Positions 32,569 to 42,919 of a stretch of DNA of 64,000 nucleotides are shown piece by piece; positions within the stretch are counted from its first letter, which is position 1; each line of letters opens with the position of its first letter. The position numbers and the translations under genes were made by a program. This DNA comes from Emiliania huxleyi CCMP1516. Its lineage: Eukaryota; Haptophyta; Isochrysidales; Noelaerhabdaceae. Location: contig NW_005200881.1 of the NCBI RefSeq assembly GCF_000372725.1, positions 540,112-604,111 of the forward strand, in the 5' to 3' direction. The notes under the pieces are model-generated. The model saw nothing but the letters and a program-made list of their open reading frames with translations. It ran no database searches and was not told where the DNA came from.

Positions 32569-32763
32569 TCAGCGCTCATACCCGGGCCGGTAGACGGAGA
32601 TCCCTACCCCACCTCCCGCAGCGACCGGCGCGTCTCGCAGGGCGTCGCCTTCGCGACCTGCCGCGGGCTCTCGAGCCGTCGGCGCCGTGAGCCCCGGCAC
32701 GCCCGTCGTCTTTGCGGTGCCGACCGTCGAGGTGTACGGGCCCCACGACGAGACGACCTGGTA

Positions 32764-32803
<40 letters not shown>

Positions 32804-34359
32804 CGCTCCTCGAGGAGCAGGCGCGCGTACTCGGCGGCCGCCTCCTCCCGCCGCTTCTCCTTCATCCGCACCATCTTGTTGCGGACGATCTTGCGCCAGT
32901 AGGAGCCGTCCTCGTTGGGCTGCACCACCTGCGGGTAATCTCGGGTGATCTCGGGTGATCTCGGGTGATCTCGGGGTAATCTCGTTGGGCTGCACCACCG
33001 TCACTGTCGCCGACTCGTCGTCGACCAGCAGCACCGCCTGCTCCTCGCCTGAGGCGGGCGGGGGAGGCACGCGAGTCAAGGCCGCGCCGCTCCTCCCCAA
33101 GCGGCGCGGCCAGCCCCCGCACCTTCGCCCTCGGCCGAGGCGCACTCGGCGCCCTGCATGTCGAAGTCGAAGGAGCTCTTCTTGGGCAGCGTGACGCACT
33201 CGTCCGCGCCCGAGCCCACCACCACCACCCTCCTCCCGTCCAGCTCGTCCGCACCCACAACCAGCCCGAGCGGCGCCAGCGTCGACGCGTCGTACTCAAT
33301 CAGCCGCCCGTCGTACACGCCTAAAAAGGACATGTCCTCGACATGTCCACGACGGGCCCTCACAGCCGACCCGCTGCGGCCCGTCGCACACGCCGAGCAC
33401 GCGGCCGCACGACATGCGCCACCACGCCACTGTCTCCTCGCCTACGGCCGACGCCCAGACAAGGCTCCGACAAGGCTCGTGCAGGCGCAGCCCTCCCGCC
33501 GCCGCCTCCTCGCCGACGCACTCGCCCTCGGTCGGGTCGACGGACAGCGAGTCGTCGTCGCCTGCGGGAAGGTTCAGAGACGCTTCCGAGAAGGGTCCGA
33601 CCGGGCCAGGGCGACCGAGAGCGCGTCGTCGTCGCCCACGTAGCAGCCGTCGCCAGCCGAGGGCGAGTACACCTTGACGAAGGTCTCGCTGTCGCGGTCC
33701 ACCTGCGGGCCGCCGGGGAGACGGGGCGGGGAGAGGGGGGGGTGGGGAGAGGGGGGGCGGGCGCGGAGGTGGCGTGGGAAATGGAGGTGTGGGGAGGGTG
33801 TGGGGAGGTGGGGAGGGCGTGGCGCGCCTCGTCGTGGTCGTGCGCGTAGACGCCGACCTCGTGCCCGCTGTCCTTGTAGGTGATGGTGGCGTCGAGCCGG
33901 ACGGAGCCTCCGTTTGCGTGGTTGACCGTCAGGATCTCGAACCCCGCCTTGTTGCCGCGCAGCAGGCGCGACTGGCGCCGTCCGTCGCGCGAGCAGCCGC
34001 CGCGCATCACTCCGGCCTGCACAAAGACGCACGATCCGCGGTTCGGGTACGGGCCCTCTTCCCGCGGCACCGTCGGGAAGGTGATCGAGTCCTGAGCACG
34101 CCACGCGAGAGGTGCGATCAGCGGGAGGCGGGACGGGTGGCTCGACTCGGGAGAGGTTGCTCGGCGCGGTGCGGGGAGGGCGGTCCCTCGCAGTTTGCGC
34201 GACAGAGGCGAGGGGTGGGGGAGGGTCTAGGAAGGGTCTGTGGGAAGGGTGTGGGAAGGGTGTGGGAAGGGTGTGGGGAGGGTCTGGGAAGGGTGTGGGG
34301 AGGGTGTGGGGAGGGTATGGGGAGGGTCTGGACCTCGTAGTCGTGAGAGAGGTGGAAGT

Positions 34360-34401
<42 letters not shown>

Positions 34402-35399
34402 CTCGTAGTCGTGAGAGAGATGGAAGTGTCCCGAGAACCACCCCTTGATGCAGCGGTGCCGCCGGACGAGCTCGATGAACTTGCGCGTCGTGCGCGGGTC
34501 CGCCTTCTCGCCGCCAGAGTGGTTCAGCCAGCAGCAGCCGTTGACGACGTGGTTCTCCTGCAGCACCCTCAGCCCGGAGCCCATCGGCGGCGCGTGCCTG
34601 CTCACACCCGCAGCCGTGACGAGGCGCTGTTCACACCTCGATGCAGCGCCCGCCGCGGTACGCGCGTAAAGACGAAGAGCTTCCAGCCCTCCTCCGCCGG
34701 CTTGGAGGCGACAAAGTCCTCGAACCAGGAGAGCTGCTCGTCGTCGACCGTCACCTCGTGCGACGTGTACTTTGCGCCGCGGAAGATGGTCGACGTGAGA
34801 CCGACGAGGACCGTCTTATCGGCAATCTCGCGCACAAACTGCGGCGCAGGCTTGCCGTGGATGCGGCAGAAGGCCTCGAGGTTCTCTGCATCGGTGGCAA
34901 ACTCGTCAATGCCCTCGAGGTCGTGGTTTCCGCCCACGACCTCGTACGGCACGCCAAAGGAGGAGAGGTACTCGGCCGCATGATCGTGGCACGCCGTCGT
35001 CCCGGCATACAGCTCGGGCGAGCCCTCCCAGCACGGCTTGGACTCGCCCAGGTCGCCCAGTGATACCAGCGCCGCGCCAACGCCTCGTGATGCGGCGTCC
35101 TCAAGCACGGGGACGATGTGCGACCGGCCCTCGGCGTAGTCGTCCAGTTTTCGTGGATCGACGTGCAGGTCTCCGAGGATGGCGACCGTGAACTCGTCCG
35201 CGCTCGGCACCTCGCACTCATCAACGTCATTCTCCTGAACCTCTTCGTCACAGCGGGCAGCGTAGAAGTCGGTGCCGAGGTCCTCCTCCTCTACTATCAT
35301 CGCTGGCCCGCGGCGGATTGCAGCATGGAGGAGGTGGCGCGGCCGGATCGGCGACGGGCGGAAGGACAGGAGCGAGGCGGGGAGCAAGGCTCCCATCAT
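32569..35399 (-). CDS. Calcineurin-like metallophosphoesterase (8 exons)
   Basis: Exons in transcript order: 35399-34666, 34597-34402, 34091-33828, 33702-33636, 33561-33394, 33320-33123, 33048-32999, 32928-32569; all phases agree; 678 residues. The metal-binding signature is complete: GDLHVD (GDxH), LGDLGES, GGNHD, HAPPMGSG (restored across intron 1), and SGHFHLSHDYE (GHxH). The N-terminus (MMGALLPASLLSFRP, later acidic) may be a plastid or mitochondrial leader. The C-terminal half is a beta-rich region (CYVGDDDSLSV, GRVLGVYDGRLIEYD, VVVVGSGADECV) without a family I know, then SYWRKIVRNKMVRMKEK, a (DG)n run from a GTCGCC hexanucleotide repeat (about 32764-32800), and a tail. It is probably a phosphodiester or phosphomonoester hydrolase; substrate unknown. 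Introns 1, 4, 5 and 7 are 68-74 bp and repeat the next exon's start. Confidence 0.87.
34362..34400. repeat. (AAT)n microsatellite inside an intron
   Basis: The run lies between two near-identical 29-bp copies of the upstream exon's 3' end (34340-34361 region and 34402-34428), within intron 2 of the metallophosphatase. Confidence 0.9.
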
Positions 35400-36576
35400 T
35401 CGGGAGAGGCGAACGGCGCAGAGCGAAGCCTCGGCGGCTTCAAATGGAAGAAGAATTCTCCATCCTCCAACCAGTCAGTCAGTCAGTCTTACACACCTCC
35501 AAGCATGGAGGACGGGCCCACACGCACACACATGCTGCACACGATTGGCTCGGGAGCCGACACGAGGCACACTGTCACCGGCCGTAGCACCGGGTCCGGA
35601 CTGCTGGACACACAGCACAAAAACAAAAATCTTTCTCAAGCGCAACAACTTCAACCTGCTGCTCCACGAGACGTTCGGCGGCGGCTTCTCGCCCACCGCC
35701 GTTCTCAAGCTGCGCCGCCTCGCGCGCAAAGTCGCGCGCGGCAGCGTTGACCGCACGGCCTACTCGCCCAAGTACTCGCTCTCTTTTATGTCCCACCATG
35801 CAGAGCGCATCTCTCTCTCTGTTGTGCGAGGCGTGAACCGCGCCATTCGCTCTCACCTGGCAACCCTGTCTGCACGTCTCGCGCGCGCGTGAACAGGGCT
35901 CCAGGCCCCAAATTACGTGTGAGTGTTAGAGTTGTTTGGTATTGCTAAAAATCTCTCTCTCACAGCACACAGCTCACAGAACAGCTCACGAGGTGGCGCT
36001 ATATAGTGGGGTTCTCAGGGACCGACACAGGAGAAGAAGGTGGGGCACAGGGACAGGTCACAGGACTCACGAACTGATATCCAACCAGCTAGGAGAGAGT
36101 GTGGCGATCCGCCTCCACTCTTGTGTTGCTCGCTCGCTCGCGGCGGAGGGCATGGCCGCGGTGGAGGCGAGTGCGCGCTTGCCAGGCCTTCCGCAGACAG
36201 CCTCTCGGGCCGACTGAGGGTCGGCTTTGCGTGGCGTGTGGCGGCCAGTGGCAGTGCTGGCCGTTCCCCGTTCGCGCGCTCATTTTCTTATTTTTAGCTT
36301 GTGCCGTTAGTGTACTAGTGTGCGCCAGTCCACGCCCTTGCCGTGCCAGTGTGCTGTGAGAGAGGCTTTGTGTTTTAAGAATTCTTTAGTGTGTGTGCGT
36401 GTGTGCGCTGGCACCGCTGGCGCGCTGTCGCGGGCCGCGGCCGGGCAAAAAGGCTCCTGCCGCCGAAGAGGATTTGCCTCAAGAGTGCTCTCAACCGCGG
36501 CGCCACCGCCCGCACCAAAGGCCTCTGCGGCTTTTTTTGCTAGCCTAGCCCTCCTAACAGTCCGACTAGGTTGTCG
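35400..36576. other. Gene-poor interval with dispersed repeats and an ORF fragment
   Basis: 35634-35892 (+) reads NNFNLLLHETFGGGFSP, LKLRRLARKVARG, RTAYSPKYSLSFMSHHAERI as an apparently conserved fragment of a protein I cannot name. 35901-35960 is the inverted copy of 3601-3660; 36316-36392 is a direct copy of 3727-3808. No complete gene supported. Confidence 0.45.
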
Positions 36577-37503
36577 TCAAAGCAAGTGCGCAATCGGGAT
36601 CTCCCTGTGCGCCGGGCAGGCCGCCCTCAAGAACTGCAGGATCCGGCGCTCGACCGGCATTTCCCCTCTGTCCCCTTGGGCTTGGCCGTGCAATGACGGG
36701 CCGTCCCCGGACGCGTTGGCCCCGGCGCCTCCGCCGGTGACCGCCCACTCGAGCTCGGCCCACTCCTCGCGCTTGAGTGGGTTGATGTGCAGGAAGCCCG
36801 CGGCGGGCATTCCACGGTGCGTGCGGTCGCGATAGACGCCGAGCTGGCCGGTGACGAGCCTCGCGAGCAGCGCCGAGGGCAGGTAGTGCACACCGCCTAT
36901 CACCTCCTCGAACGACGCGGTCGTCTCGGTCAGCGCCGGCTGCTCAAAGGCGGATGGAGGGAAGAACCGGCCGCGCTTGTCCCGCTTCACGGGCAGCTCG
37001 TACACGCGCTTGTACTCGACGAGGTACCTCCGCAGCCACGTGCGCAGAAAGGCGCGCGCAAGCGGTGTGGACTTGTAGGCAAGGAGGCCGCCGTGCACGT
37101 AGTTGATGTGGTCGTGGGCGCGAGCGCCCTCCCGCATCAACAGCAGGTCGGCGTCGGGCCATGCCCGCGACACCTCTGCAAGCCCCGCAAAGGCGGGCGG
37201 CGAGCAGACCAGCACGTCCGCGTCGAGAAAGACGGTGAGCTCGGTGAAGGGCGAGCGCAGCAGCGCCGGCACCTTGTGCAGCCGGAACCCGTACTCTGGC
37301 CGCCGGTCGCGCGCGTAGTCGAAGCAGGGCAACGAGCCGGAGGGCAGGTTGAGCGGCGTGACGAGGCTGTGCGCCGGCCAGCCTTGGGCCGAGGCTTCCG
37401 CGTCATCATCTGGGCCGACGATGACTGCCGGCACGTCCGAATGGCGGCGTAGCACCTACGTCGCGTCTCTCCGTGTCGGGAACGTCATGGCAATCACCAA
37501 CAT
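36577..37503 (-). CDS. Glycosyltransferase (GT8/galactinol-synthase-like), with an in-frame TAG
   Basis: The frame 37455-36577 shows a sugar-nucleotide transferase: FRLHKVPALLRSPFTELTVF, LDADVLVCSP (DxD metal site), YVHGGLLAYKS, EQPALTETTA, GFLHINPLKREEW near the end (His-x-Asn like the GT8 His site). Just upstream in the same frame lies MLVIAMTFPTRRDAT from 37503, separated by a single TAG (37456-37458). MTFPTRRDAT-VLRRHSDVP reads well across the stop, so either a nonsense mutation has hit the gene, or TAG|G is the acceptor of an intron whose 5' exon lies further upstream. It would act in the Golgi; donor and acceptor unknown. Confidence 0.65.
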
Positions 37504-37546
37504 GTGAGGGTCTCGTGGCTGGGGAGCGGCGGAGGCGAGGAGGCGT

Positions 37547-38755
37547 CTACGAGGCTCGCGCCTCGAGCGCCGTCTTTGCGACGCCGAGGAAACGCTGGCT
37601 CGACGCCATGAGGACGCCGACGGCGGCGCTGGCTCCCGGTGGAGTCCCGAGGCGCCGGCTACTGAGTGACAGCAGCGCGCGGTCGGAGACGAAGAAGAGC
37701 AGCTCGGCGCCCGAGGTGAGGCCGTGGTCAATGCAGCACATGTTGCAGCATCGGACGTGCGGCACGGGTCCGGGCGCGTGCTTGTCGCGGTCGTAGCGGC
37801 AGCAAAAGCGCGCACGGCGCAGGCGGCTCGTGCTAATTGGATCAAAGCTCATCCCCCACCGCTCCAGCAGCGGCAAGAGTTGCCGGTTGAGCACGCGTCT
37901 CCGCCCCTGCACGTCCGGCGCGTCACGAAAGATGACTATCATCCCGCGGCGCGGCGCGCAGGCGAACGCACTCTGCACAGCCTGCGGCGGGCCCGTGCCA
38001 CTCTCGCCAAGGATGAGCGCGGCTTCCGCCACCAGGTAGCGCTGCCTCAGGCAGCGCTCTGAGTGCGGCAGCAGGTCAGCCACCGGCAGAGCGCTGCGGT
38101 TGCGCGCGAGTGCGCAGAGGTGGTCGGCGCGCTCACGATCGCGAGAGCGCTGGCCGTAGGTGCGATTGAAGTTGGATGCGTTGCTGTAGTCCACGTCTAA
38201 AATCTCCAGCTCCAGGCTCAGACGCGCAAGGAATGCTTCGGATGCGAGCGGAATCCGCCGGAGGGAGGAGTTGGCACGCCCGAAGGGCCGCCGGAGGACC
38301 TGCTGCCGCTCTGCAGCCTCTCGCTCGAGCCGGCGGCGCTCGTGTGAGCCAGGGCGGCCAGCCCAGCGGCCGCCCCACGGGCTGATCCGCTCTAGCGCCA
38401 GGCCTCGCTTGTGGCACGCCCTTGCGAGCGCCCCCTGGTTCGAAGCAGCTCCAGGAGTGAGCACTGAGGCGAGGAGCCGCGCTCGAACAAGCTGCGCGGC
38501 GGTCTGATCCCGCCTGGCGTGTCTTTGGCCGCTGGCATTTCGTCGTGCTGCCGGCAGCGCTGCGCGCTGCTGCGGTGTTGTCCTCTGTGAGCTCCGCCCG
38601 CTGACCACCGGAATGGTCGGCGTCGAGTTCAGTAGGCGTGCTGCCTTCCCAAGATCCCGATTGACCTCGCGCCCGGCATTCGTGCCTGCAGCGGACCCGG
38701 TGGTCGTATTAGATGGAGCGGCGAGCACAAGTAGTAGGAGGCAAGTCGCGTCCAT
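37547..38755 (-). CDS. Secreted or type II membrane protein of unknown function
   Basis: A 402-residue intronless frame starting with a signal sequence or anchor (MDATCLLLLVLAAPS), then a basic Ser/Ala/Arg stem, several Asn-x-Ser/Thr sites, and a folded C-terminal half: LELEILDVDYSNASNFNRTY, MIVIFRDAPDVQGRRRVLNR, FCCRYDRDKHAPGPVPHVRC followed by CNMCCIDHGL, ELLFFVSDRALLSLSSRRLG. Six cysteines in a short stretch suggest a disulfide knot. Layout (anchor, stem, globular domain) is that of Golgi enzymes, and both neighbours are glycosyltransferase-like, but I recognise no catalytic motif. The frame extends to 38806; I chose the Met that starts the hydrophobic segment. Confidence 0.55.
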   Translation of the reverse strand: MDATCLLLLVLAAPSNTTTGSAAGTNAGREVNRDLGKAARLLNSTPTIPVVSGRSSQRTTPQQRAALPAARRNASGQRHARRDQTAAQLVRARLLASVLTPGAASNQGALARACHKRGLALERISPWGGRWAGRPGSHERRRLEREAAERQQVLRRPFGRANSSLRRIPLASEAFLARLSLELEILDVDYSNASNFNRTYGQRSRDRERADHLCALARNRSALPVADLLPHSERCLRQRYLVAEAALILGESGTGPPQAVQSAFACAPRRGMIVIFRDAPDVQGRRRVLNRQLLPLLERWGMSFDPISTSRLRRARFCCRYDRDKHAPGPVPHVRCCNMCCIDHGLTSGAELLFFVSDRALLSLSSRRLGTPPGASAAVGVLMASSQRFLGVAKTALEARAS

Positions 38756-39207
38756 CGCACCACCATGCGCCCCGACGCGGAGGCGTTCGTTCAGACTTCG
38801 AAACACGGCGCGTGCGTGCGTGGGTGGGCGTTGGCGGCGCGACGGGCCACCACACTATGGCCAAGAGAAGCAAGCTGAAGGCTCGCCTCGATCCATTTGC
38901 CGATGAGCCGCAGACGGCGCTCGGCCTCACGCGTCGAGCCATTGCTGTGGCGCTTCAGCCGAGGCTGCCCGCCGGCGAGACGCCTACCGAAGCTGCGTGC
39001 AGCTCGAGGGCCCGAATGGTTGCGGTGGAGCAGGTCAAGCCAATTCCGCACCGCAGGTTCTGTAGCGCGCGGCTCGCTACGCAGCTCGGCGAAAGCAGCA
39101 GGTCGTTGATGCAGGACAGCGGCTTCCTGAGCAGAGGCGAGTGGCTGTCTGGTCCCAGAGACAGACGGCCCGAAGAGACTGACCCCACACCCAATCACAC
39201 ATGCAGG
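38756..39207. other. Ambiguous interval, possible 5' exon
   Basis: Open on both strands. On the plus strand an ATG at 38857 opens MAKRSKLKARLDPFADE and continues to about 39205, right where the acceptor of the next gene's exon lies. On the minus strand a frame with FAELRSEPRATEPAVRNWL also looks plausible. I cannot decide. Confidence 0.3.
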
Positions 39208-40232
39208 CGAGCGCTTTCTGCTCAAGTACACCAAGCCTGAGAACAACCACACCTGGCTTCACAACTTTGGCAATGCGCTGTACTGCTATGCGGACAGGTT
39301 TGCGCTGCAATCCCTCTGCGGTCCGGGAGGCACCGTGCCAGGCATCCTCGGCGGTAGGGCCAGGAGGGTGCCTGCCCCCGCCGACGGGGCGCGCCTCTCG
39401 CGCGCGTGCATCTTTGCGGTCTGGTGCCGGGACCCGACTCTGGGCGGTCCCTCGTGGCACACCGCGGGCGCGTGCTGGGGCAGCTACGGCTACGCCCCAG
39501 TGTTGCCGCAGCTGCGCGAGCAGGAAGACAGCCCAGTGGCTGTGCGAGGGTCGGGTGCGGGGTGGTCTCACAGTGGCCGCTCGTCCCCCGTAGTTTGGTC
39601 AACGCTTGGCCGAGATCCTGGATGCGCAGACGCTGTCGCGCCCATGCGGGCGTTCTACGCACGAGAGAGTTGGGGTCGTCTACATGCGGTGCGGTGACTG
39701 GCTAAGCCCGCGCCCAGGGCACGTGCTGCTGCGTCTGCCTTGGTTCAATCGCTTCGGCCGCGCGGCACTTGGGGACCTCGACCGTGTCGTGATCATCTCG
39801 AACCGTCAGACACACGTCTCGGCGCCGTGGCAGCCTCGCACCTGCAACGCTCTCGTCGGCGGCGTCCGCGACCATCTGCAGCACCTGCTCGGACCCCGGA
39901 CCGTGGTGGAAGTCGCGGAGGAGGCAAAGATCCTCGTGGATCTGCACTGCGCGGTCAGCGCCTCCGTGCTGGTCGTCGCCACTTGGGGCTCGTCCTTTGG
40001 CCACTGGGCGGCGATGCTGGGCCGCGCGTGCGTCATTGTGCTGCCCACGCTCCTCGGACTCGAGGGCCACGCCATCGCTGCAAAGCACGGCGAGCCTATC
40101 GGCTGGCGCAGAGGGCTCTACTATGTCCCCGCAGCACGTGACGATTGGGTGCGAGTGGCCGATTACCCGCCGAGCGTGTGGTCAGTGCCGGAGAGGGCGC
40201 TCGCGCTGCTGAGGGCGAATCGAAGCAAATGA
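39208..40232 (+). CDS. Glycosyltransferase-like secretory protein (partial model, at least 2 exons)
   Basis: The first supported exon begins after ACATGCAG (about 39208): RFLLKYTKPENNHTWLHNFG, NALYCYADRFALQSLCGPGG, ACIFAVWCRDPTLGGPSW. The second starts after CCCGTAG at 39594: FGQRLAEILDAQTLSRPCGR, RVGVVYMRCGDWLS, LDRVVIISNRQTHVSAPWQP, then VVEVAEEAKILVDLHCAVSA, VLVVATWGSSFGHWAAMLGR and CVIVLPTLLGLEGH. The final part resembles the C-terminal half of GT61/DUF563-type and related glycosyltransferases, where a conserved glycine-rich segment precedes a strand and helix binding the nucleotide sugar. The exact donor of the intron (about 39530-39550) and the 5' end are not resolved. Confidence 0.55.
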
Positions 40233-40427
40233 TCTCCGGTCGGCAGTGGAGGAGAGGCGGCAGAGTTTGGTTTCTGTTAAGCCTCTGTGTATGTACGCCA
40301 CGGCGTTATACACACATGCTGGAATGGTGACGGGCCGAGACGACATCACCGGCGTCGCATCAAATACACGTTTTTCACTGCCGCAGACGCCGCCTCCACT
40401 AGGCTATGAGGCCGTGAGGCTGGGTCT

Positions 40428-40844
40428 CTACTGGAACCCCCACTCCCCCAGCGGCACGGCCTTTACCGACACACTCGTGCATCCCCCAGATGCCTTGAAG
40501 TCGGACCAGAGCTTGAAGTGCGGCTGCGCCTTGTGGGTATCAACGGCCGCAGCGTCGACATAGGCCTCGTAGAAGAAGAAGCGCGTGTCTGAAGCGCGGA
40601 GCACGTCGAACCGAAGGCACCCCGGCTCCCCCCGGCTACCTTTCGCATCCGCCTCGATGACTTTGATAAACTCATCGACCCGGTCGGGAACAATCTCGGC
40701 GTCCACGACGATGGCGACGCCGGGCTGCGCCGCCACGGGAGCGCCGCCGCGCAGACGGTGCACACTCTGAGCTGGCCGACGAACGTTGTGAAGCTGCAGC
40801 GCAGAGGCGCCGCCGATCAGCAGGAGCGCGAGTTGGGAAATCAT
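40428..40844 (-). CDS. ABM-domain (antibiotic biosynthesis monooxygenase-like) protein with leader
   Basis: A 138-residue protein. MISQLALLLIGGASALQLHN is a signal peptide with a likely cleavage after ASA, followed by a basic stretch (RRPAQSVHRLRGG), which suits ER or complex-plastid targeting. The rest is one ABM/YgiN/LsrG domain: GVAIVVDAEIVPDRVDEFIK, GSRGEPGCLRFDVLRASD, RFFFYEAYVDAAAVDTHKAQ, HFKLWSDF. The His in AxxxHxxxxHF is the usual conserved site. Members act as cofactor-free oxygenases, heme-degrading enzymes or isomerases, so the chemistry cannot be assigned. The frame reaches back to 40892, but the Met chosen starts the hydrophobic leader. Confidence 0.78.
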   Translation of the reverse strand: MISQLALLLIGGASALQLHNVRRPAQSVHRLRGGAPVAAQPGVAIVVDAEIVPDRVDEFIKVIEADAKGSRGEPGCLRFDVLRASDTRFFFYEAYVDAAAVDTHKAQPHFKLWSDFKASGGCTSVSVKAVPLGEWGFQ

Positions 40845-40892
40845 GAGGAATCCTATGTGCTGTGTCGAGAGGAATGTGCAAAAGAGAAACAT

Positions 40893-41485
40893 GTTGGCGG
40901 GGCGGTGCGTATTCTCGTATTACTAGCTCCGAGTAGAGGGCAGCGTCCTGCAGTTAAGGGGAAACCTGGTACGCGGGGCTAACCCTCGGAGAGTATTCTT
41001 TAGCTCCGAGCAGAGGGGGCGTTCCGCAGCTAGGGGGACCCACAGCGCGAGGGAAAAATCCCGCCGCTGGGGGAAACCCGGAGCGCAGAGCCAACCCTCG
41101 GAGACCCGTGTTATGGCCCTGCGACTGCGCACCCCCCCACGGTCGAGGAAGAGGGTGCGTTCTGCAGTTAAGGGGTAACCCGGTACACGGAACCATCCCT
41201 CGGAGACTTTAAGGCCCTTTCCCTGCGAACGCGCACCCCCAGGGCTAGGGCTTTCTTGCCCGCAACCCGATGCCAATCATCCGGCCCGCTGGGTGCGCTT
41301 CTGAGCTCCCCGGCCCTGGATGTGCGGTTGATGACTGCACTCCAAGTGCCCCTTTCCCTGCGAACGCGCACCCCCGGGGCTAGGGCTTTCTTGCCCGTAA
41401 CCCGATGCCAATCATCCGGCCCGCTGGGTGCGCTTCTGAGCTCCCCGGCCCTGGATGTGCGGTTGCTGACTGCACTCCAAGTGCT
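40893..41485. repeat. Repeat cluster R5 with a 135-bp tandem duplication
   Basis: 41215-41349 and 41350-41484 are near-identical tandem units (CCCTTTCCCTGCGAACGCGC start). 40925-41200 holds three degenerate copies of a module starting CTCCGAGTAGAGGG and ending in AACCCTCGGAGA. The whole composite recurs once at 55690-55927. Confidence 0.85.
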
Positions 41486-42919
41486 CCAAGTGCGGGTGGG
41501 ACATTCCTCTCGATGTGCAAAAGATACTCTTACAAGGAGTGCCCAGTGTTGTGCAAAAGAGAATTTTACAAGAAAACTCAACACTGCAAAAGAGAAAGGT
41601 GTCGCCCACTCTCCGGGAGATGTCTGCTCTATTTATTAGCGTCTGTGGGGACTACATGATCCCTACCTGAAGGGTGGAAGGCCCGTCCGCGGAACTAGGC
41701 GCGCGGGCACCCCCACTGTCGCCGCTCACGCCGCCGCCGCCCTCCACCTCGCCCACGCTTCCGCGCCGCCCTCCACCTCTCCCATGCCACCCCCGCCCTC
41801 CACCTCGCCCACCCCTTTGCCGCCACCCTCTCCTTCGCCGCCCCTCGCCCCCACCGCCCTCCTCCTCCACCCCTCGCCCTCCCCCCCGCCCTACCGAACC
41901 ACCCACCGCCCGCCCATGCCGACCTCCGCCCTCCCGCCACCCTCCCCCCTTCCCGCCCTCCGCCTTCGCCATCCCCCATCTGTGCATTCCACTCCGTTCG
42001 CTCCCTCCCGCTTGGCGCCCATCCCGCCCTCCGCCCTCGCCCTCCGCCCCTGCCCTGGCTGGCCTGGGTGGCACCTCCTCATCATCACGCGCCAAGTGGG
42101 AGGGAAGTGGACGGGGCCCTGAGCCGACCTAGCCCTAAACGGATGGGGCGCCCAACACGTGCCGGATTACTGTGCCTTCCCCGGGCACAGCCTTTCGGTT
42201 CGTGATATCGTGAAAGGGTCGGTGCGTGTCGTGTCTCGTGACCTCCTGGAACAACCGTACTCTCCCGCACCATCTCCGTTGCTTGGTTTTACAACCTTGC
42301 CACAACCGGGAGGCGGCCAGGACTCATAGACTCGGTCGAGAGACCCCAGATTGGCATCCATGCCTTTCTGGACAGGGTGGCCCGCCACAAGCGACAAGGA
42401 CCCCAGGAATTGCGACTCGCCGCTTTCCTCCCACTTGTGATTCTGTGTGAGCTCGGTGTCTTGATTTGCCAACAATACACCTACACCCACTGTGGCCGAA
42501 CGTAAGGAGCCGTTTGGCGCGCTCAGTCGGATTCACGCCCCTCCCATTCGAAGTAGATGGTACCACCGTACTATTTAGGGTGGGCTCCGGCGCCCGCCCG
42601 CATCGCCCCAAGATGGCAAGCGGAGCCTACCCACGTGGCGCGCAGGTGCCCTCGGCTTACGGACCGAGTCGCACGAGGCTCACATTAAGTGAAGATCAGG
42701 GGAGTTGACCCAGATGGTTGGTACGCATTTTGCGCGCCTGCTTGTTGATGTTGTCGGCGTCGCCCGCCACCGCCGCCAAGCCGCAGGAGATCTGCTGCGT
42801 GTGATCGACGACAAAGGAGGAGGCGCACTGGCAAGCTCCTGGCAAAAGCTTGAAAAGAAAAAATACCCCCAAAACTCTGCAATTAGGACGTACGAGTCTA
42901 GCTCCCGCGCGCGAGGGTC
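41486..42919. other. Repeat-derived interval, no gene
   Basis: 41643-41715 is an R2 copy, 41720-42060 is a C-rich low-complexity tract, and 42716-42833 is the second copy of the exon-like module R7 (also at 11023-11120). Both R2 and R7 lie together at 10.9-11.1 kb but are 1 kb apart here. Confidence 0.6.

Noticed and set aside
37456..37458. TAG as a reassigned sense codon
   Set aside because: ATP synthase gamma, the FKBP and the adenylation-ankyrin gene all end properly in TAG.
41652..42132. Overlapping ORFs on both strands rich in Pro or Gly/Arg
   Set aside because: They come from a C-rich low-complexity tract and are open in many frames at once.
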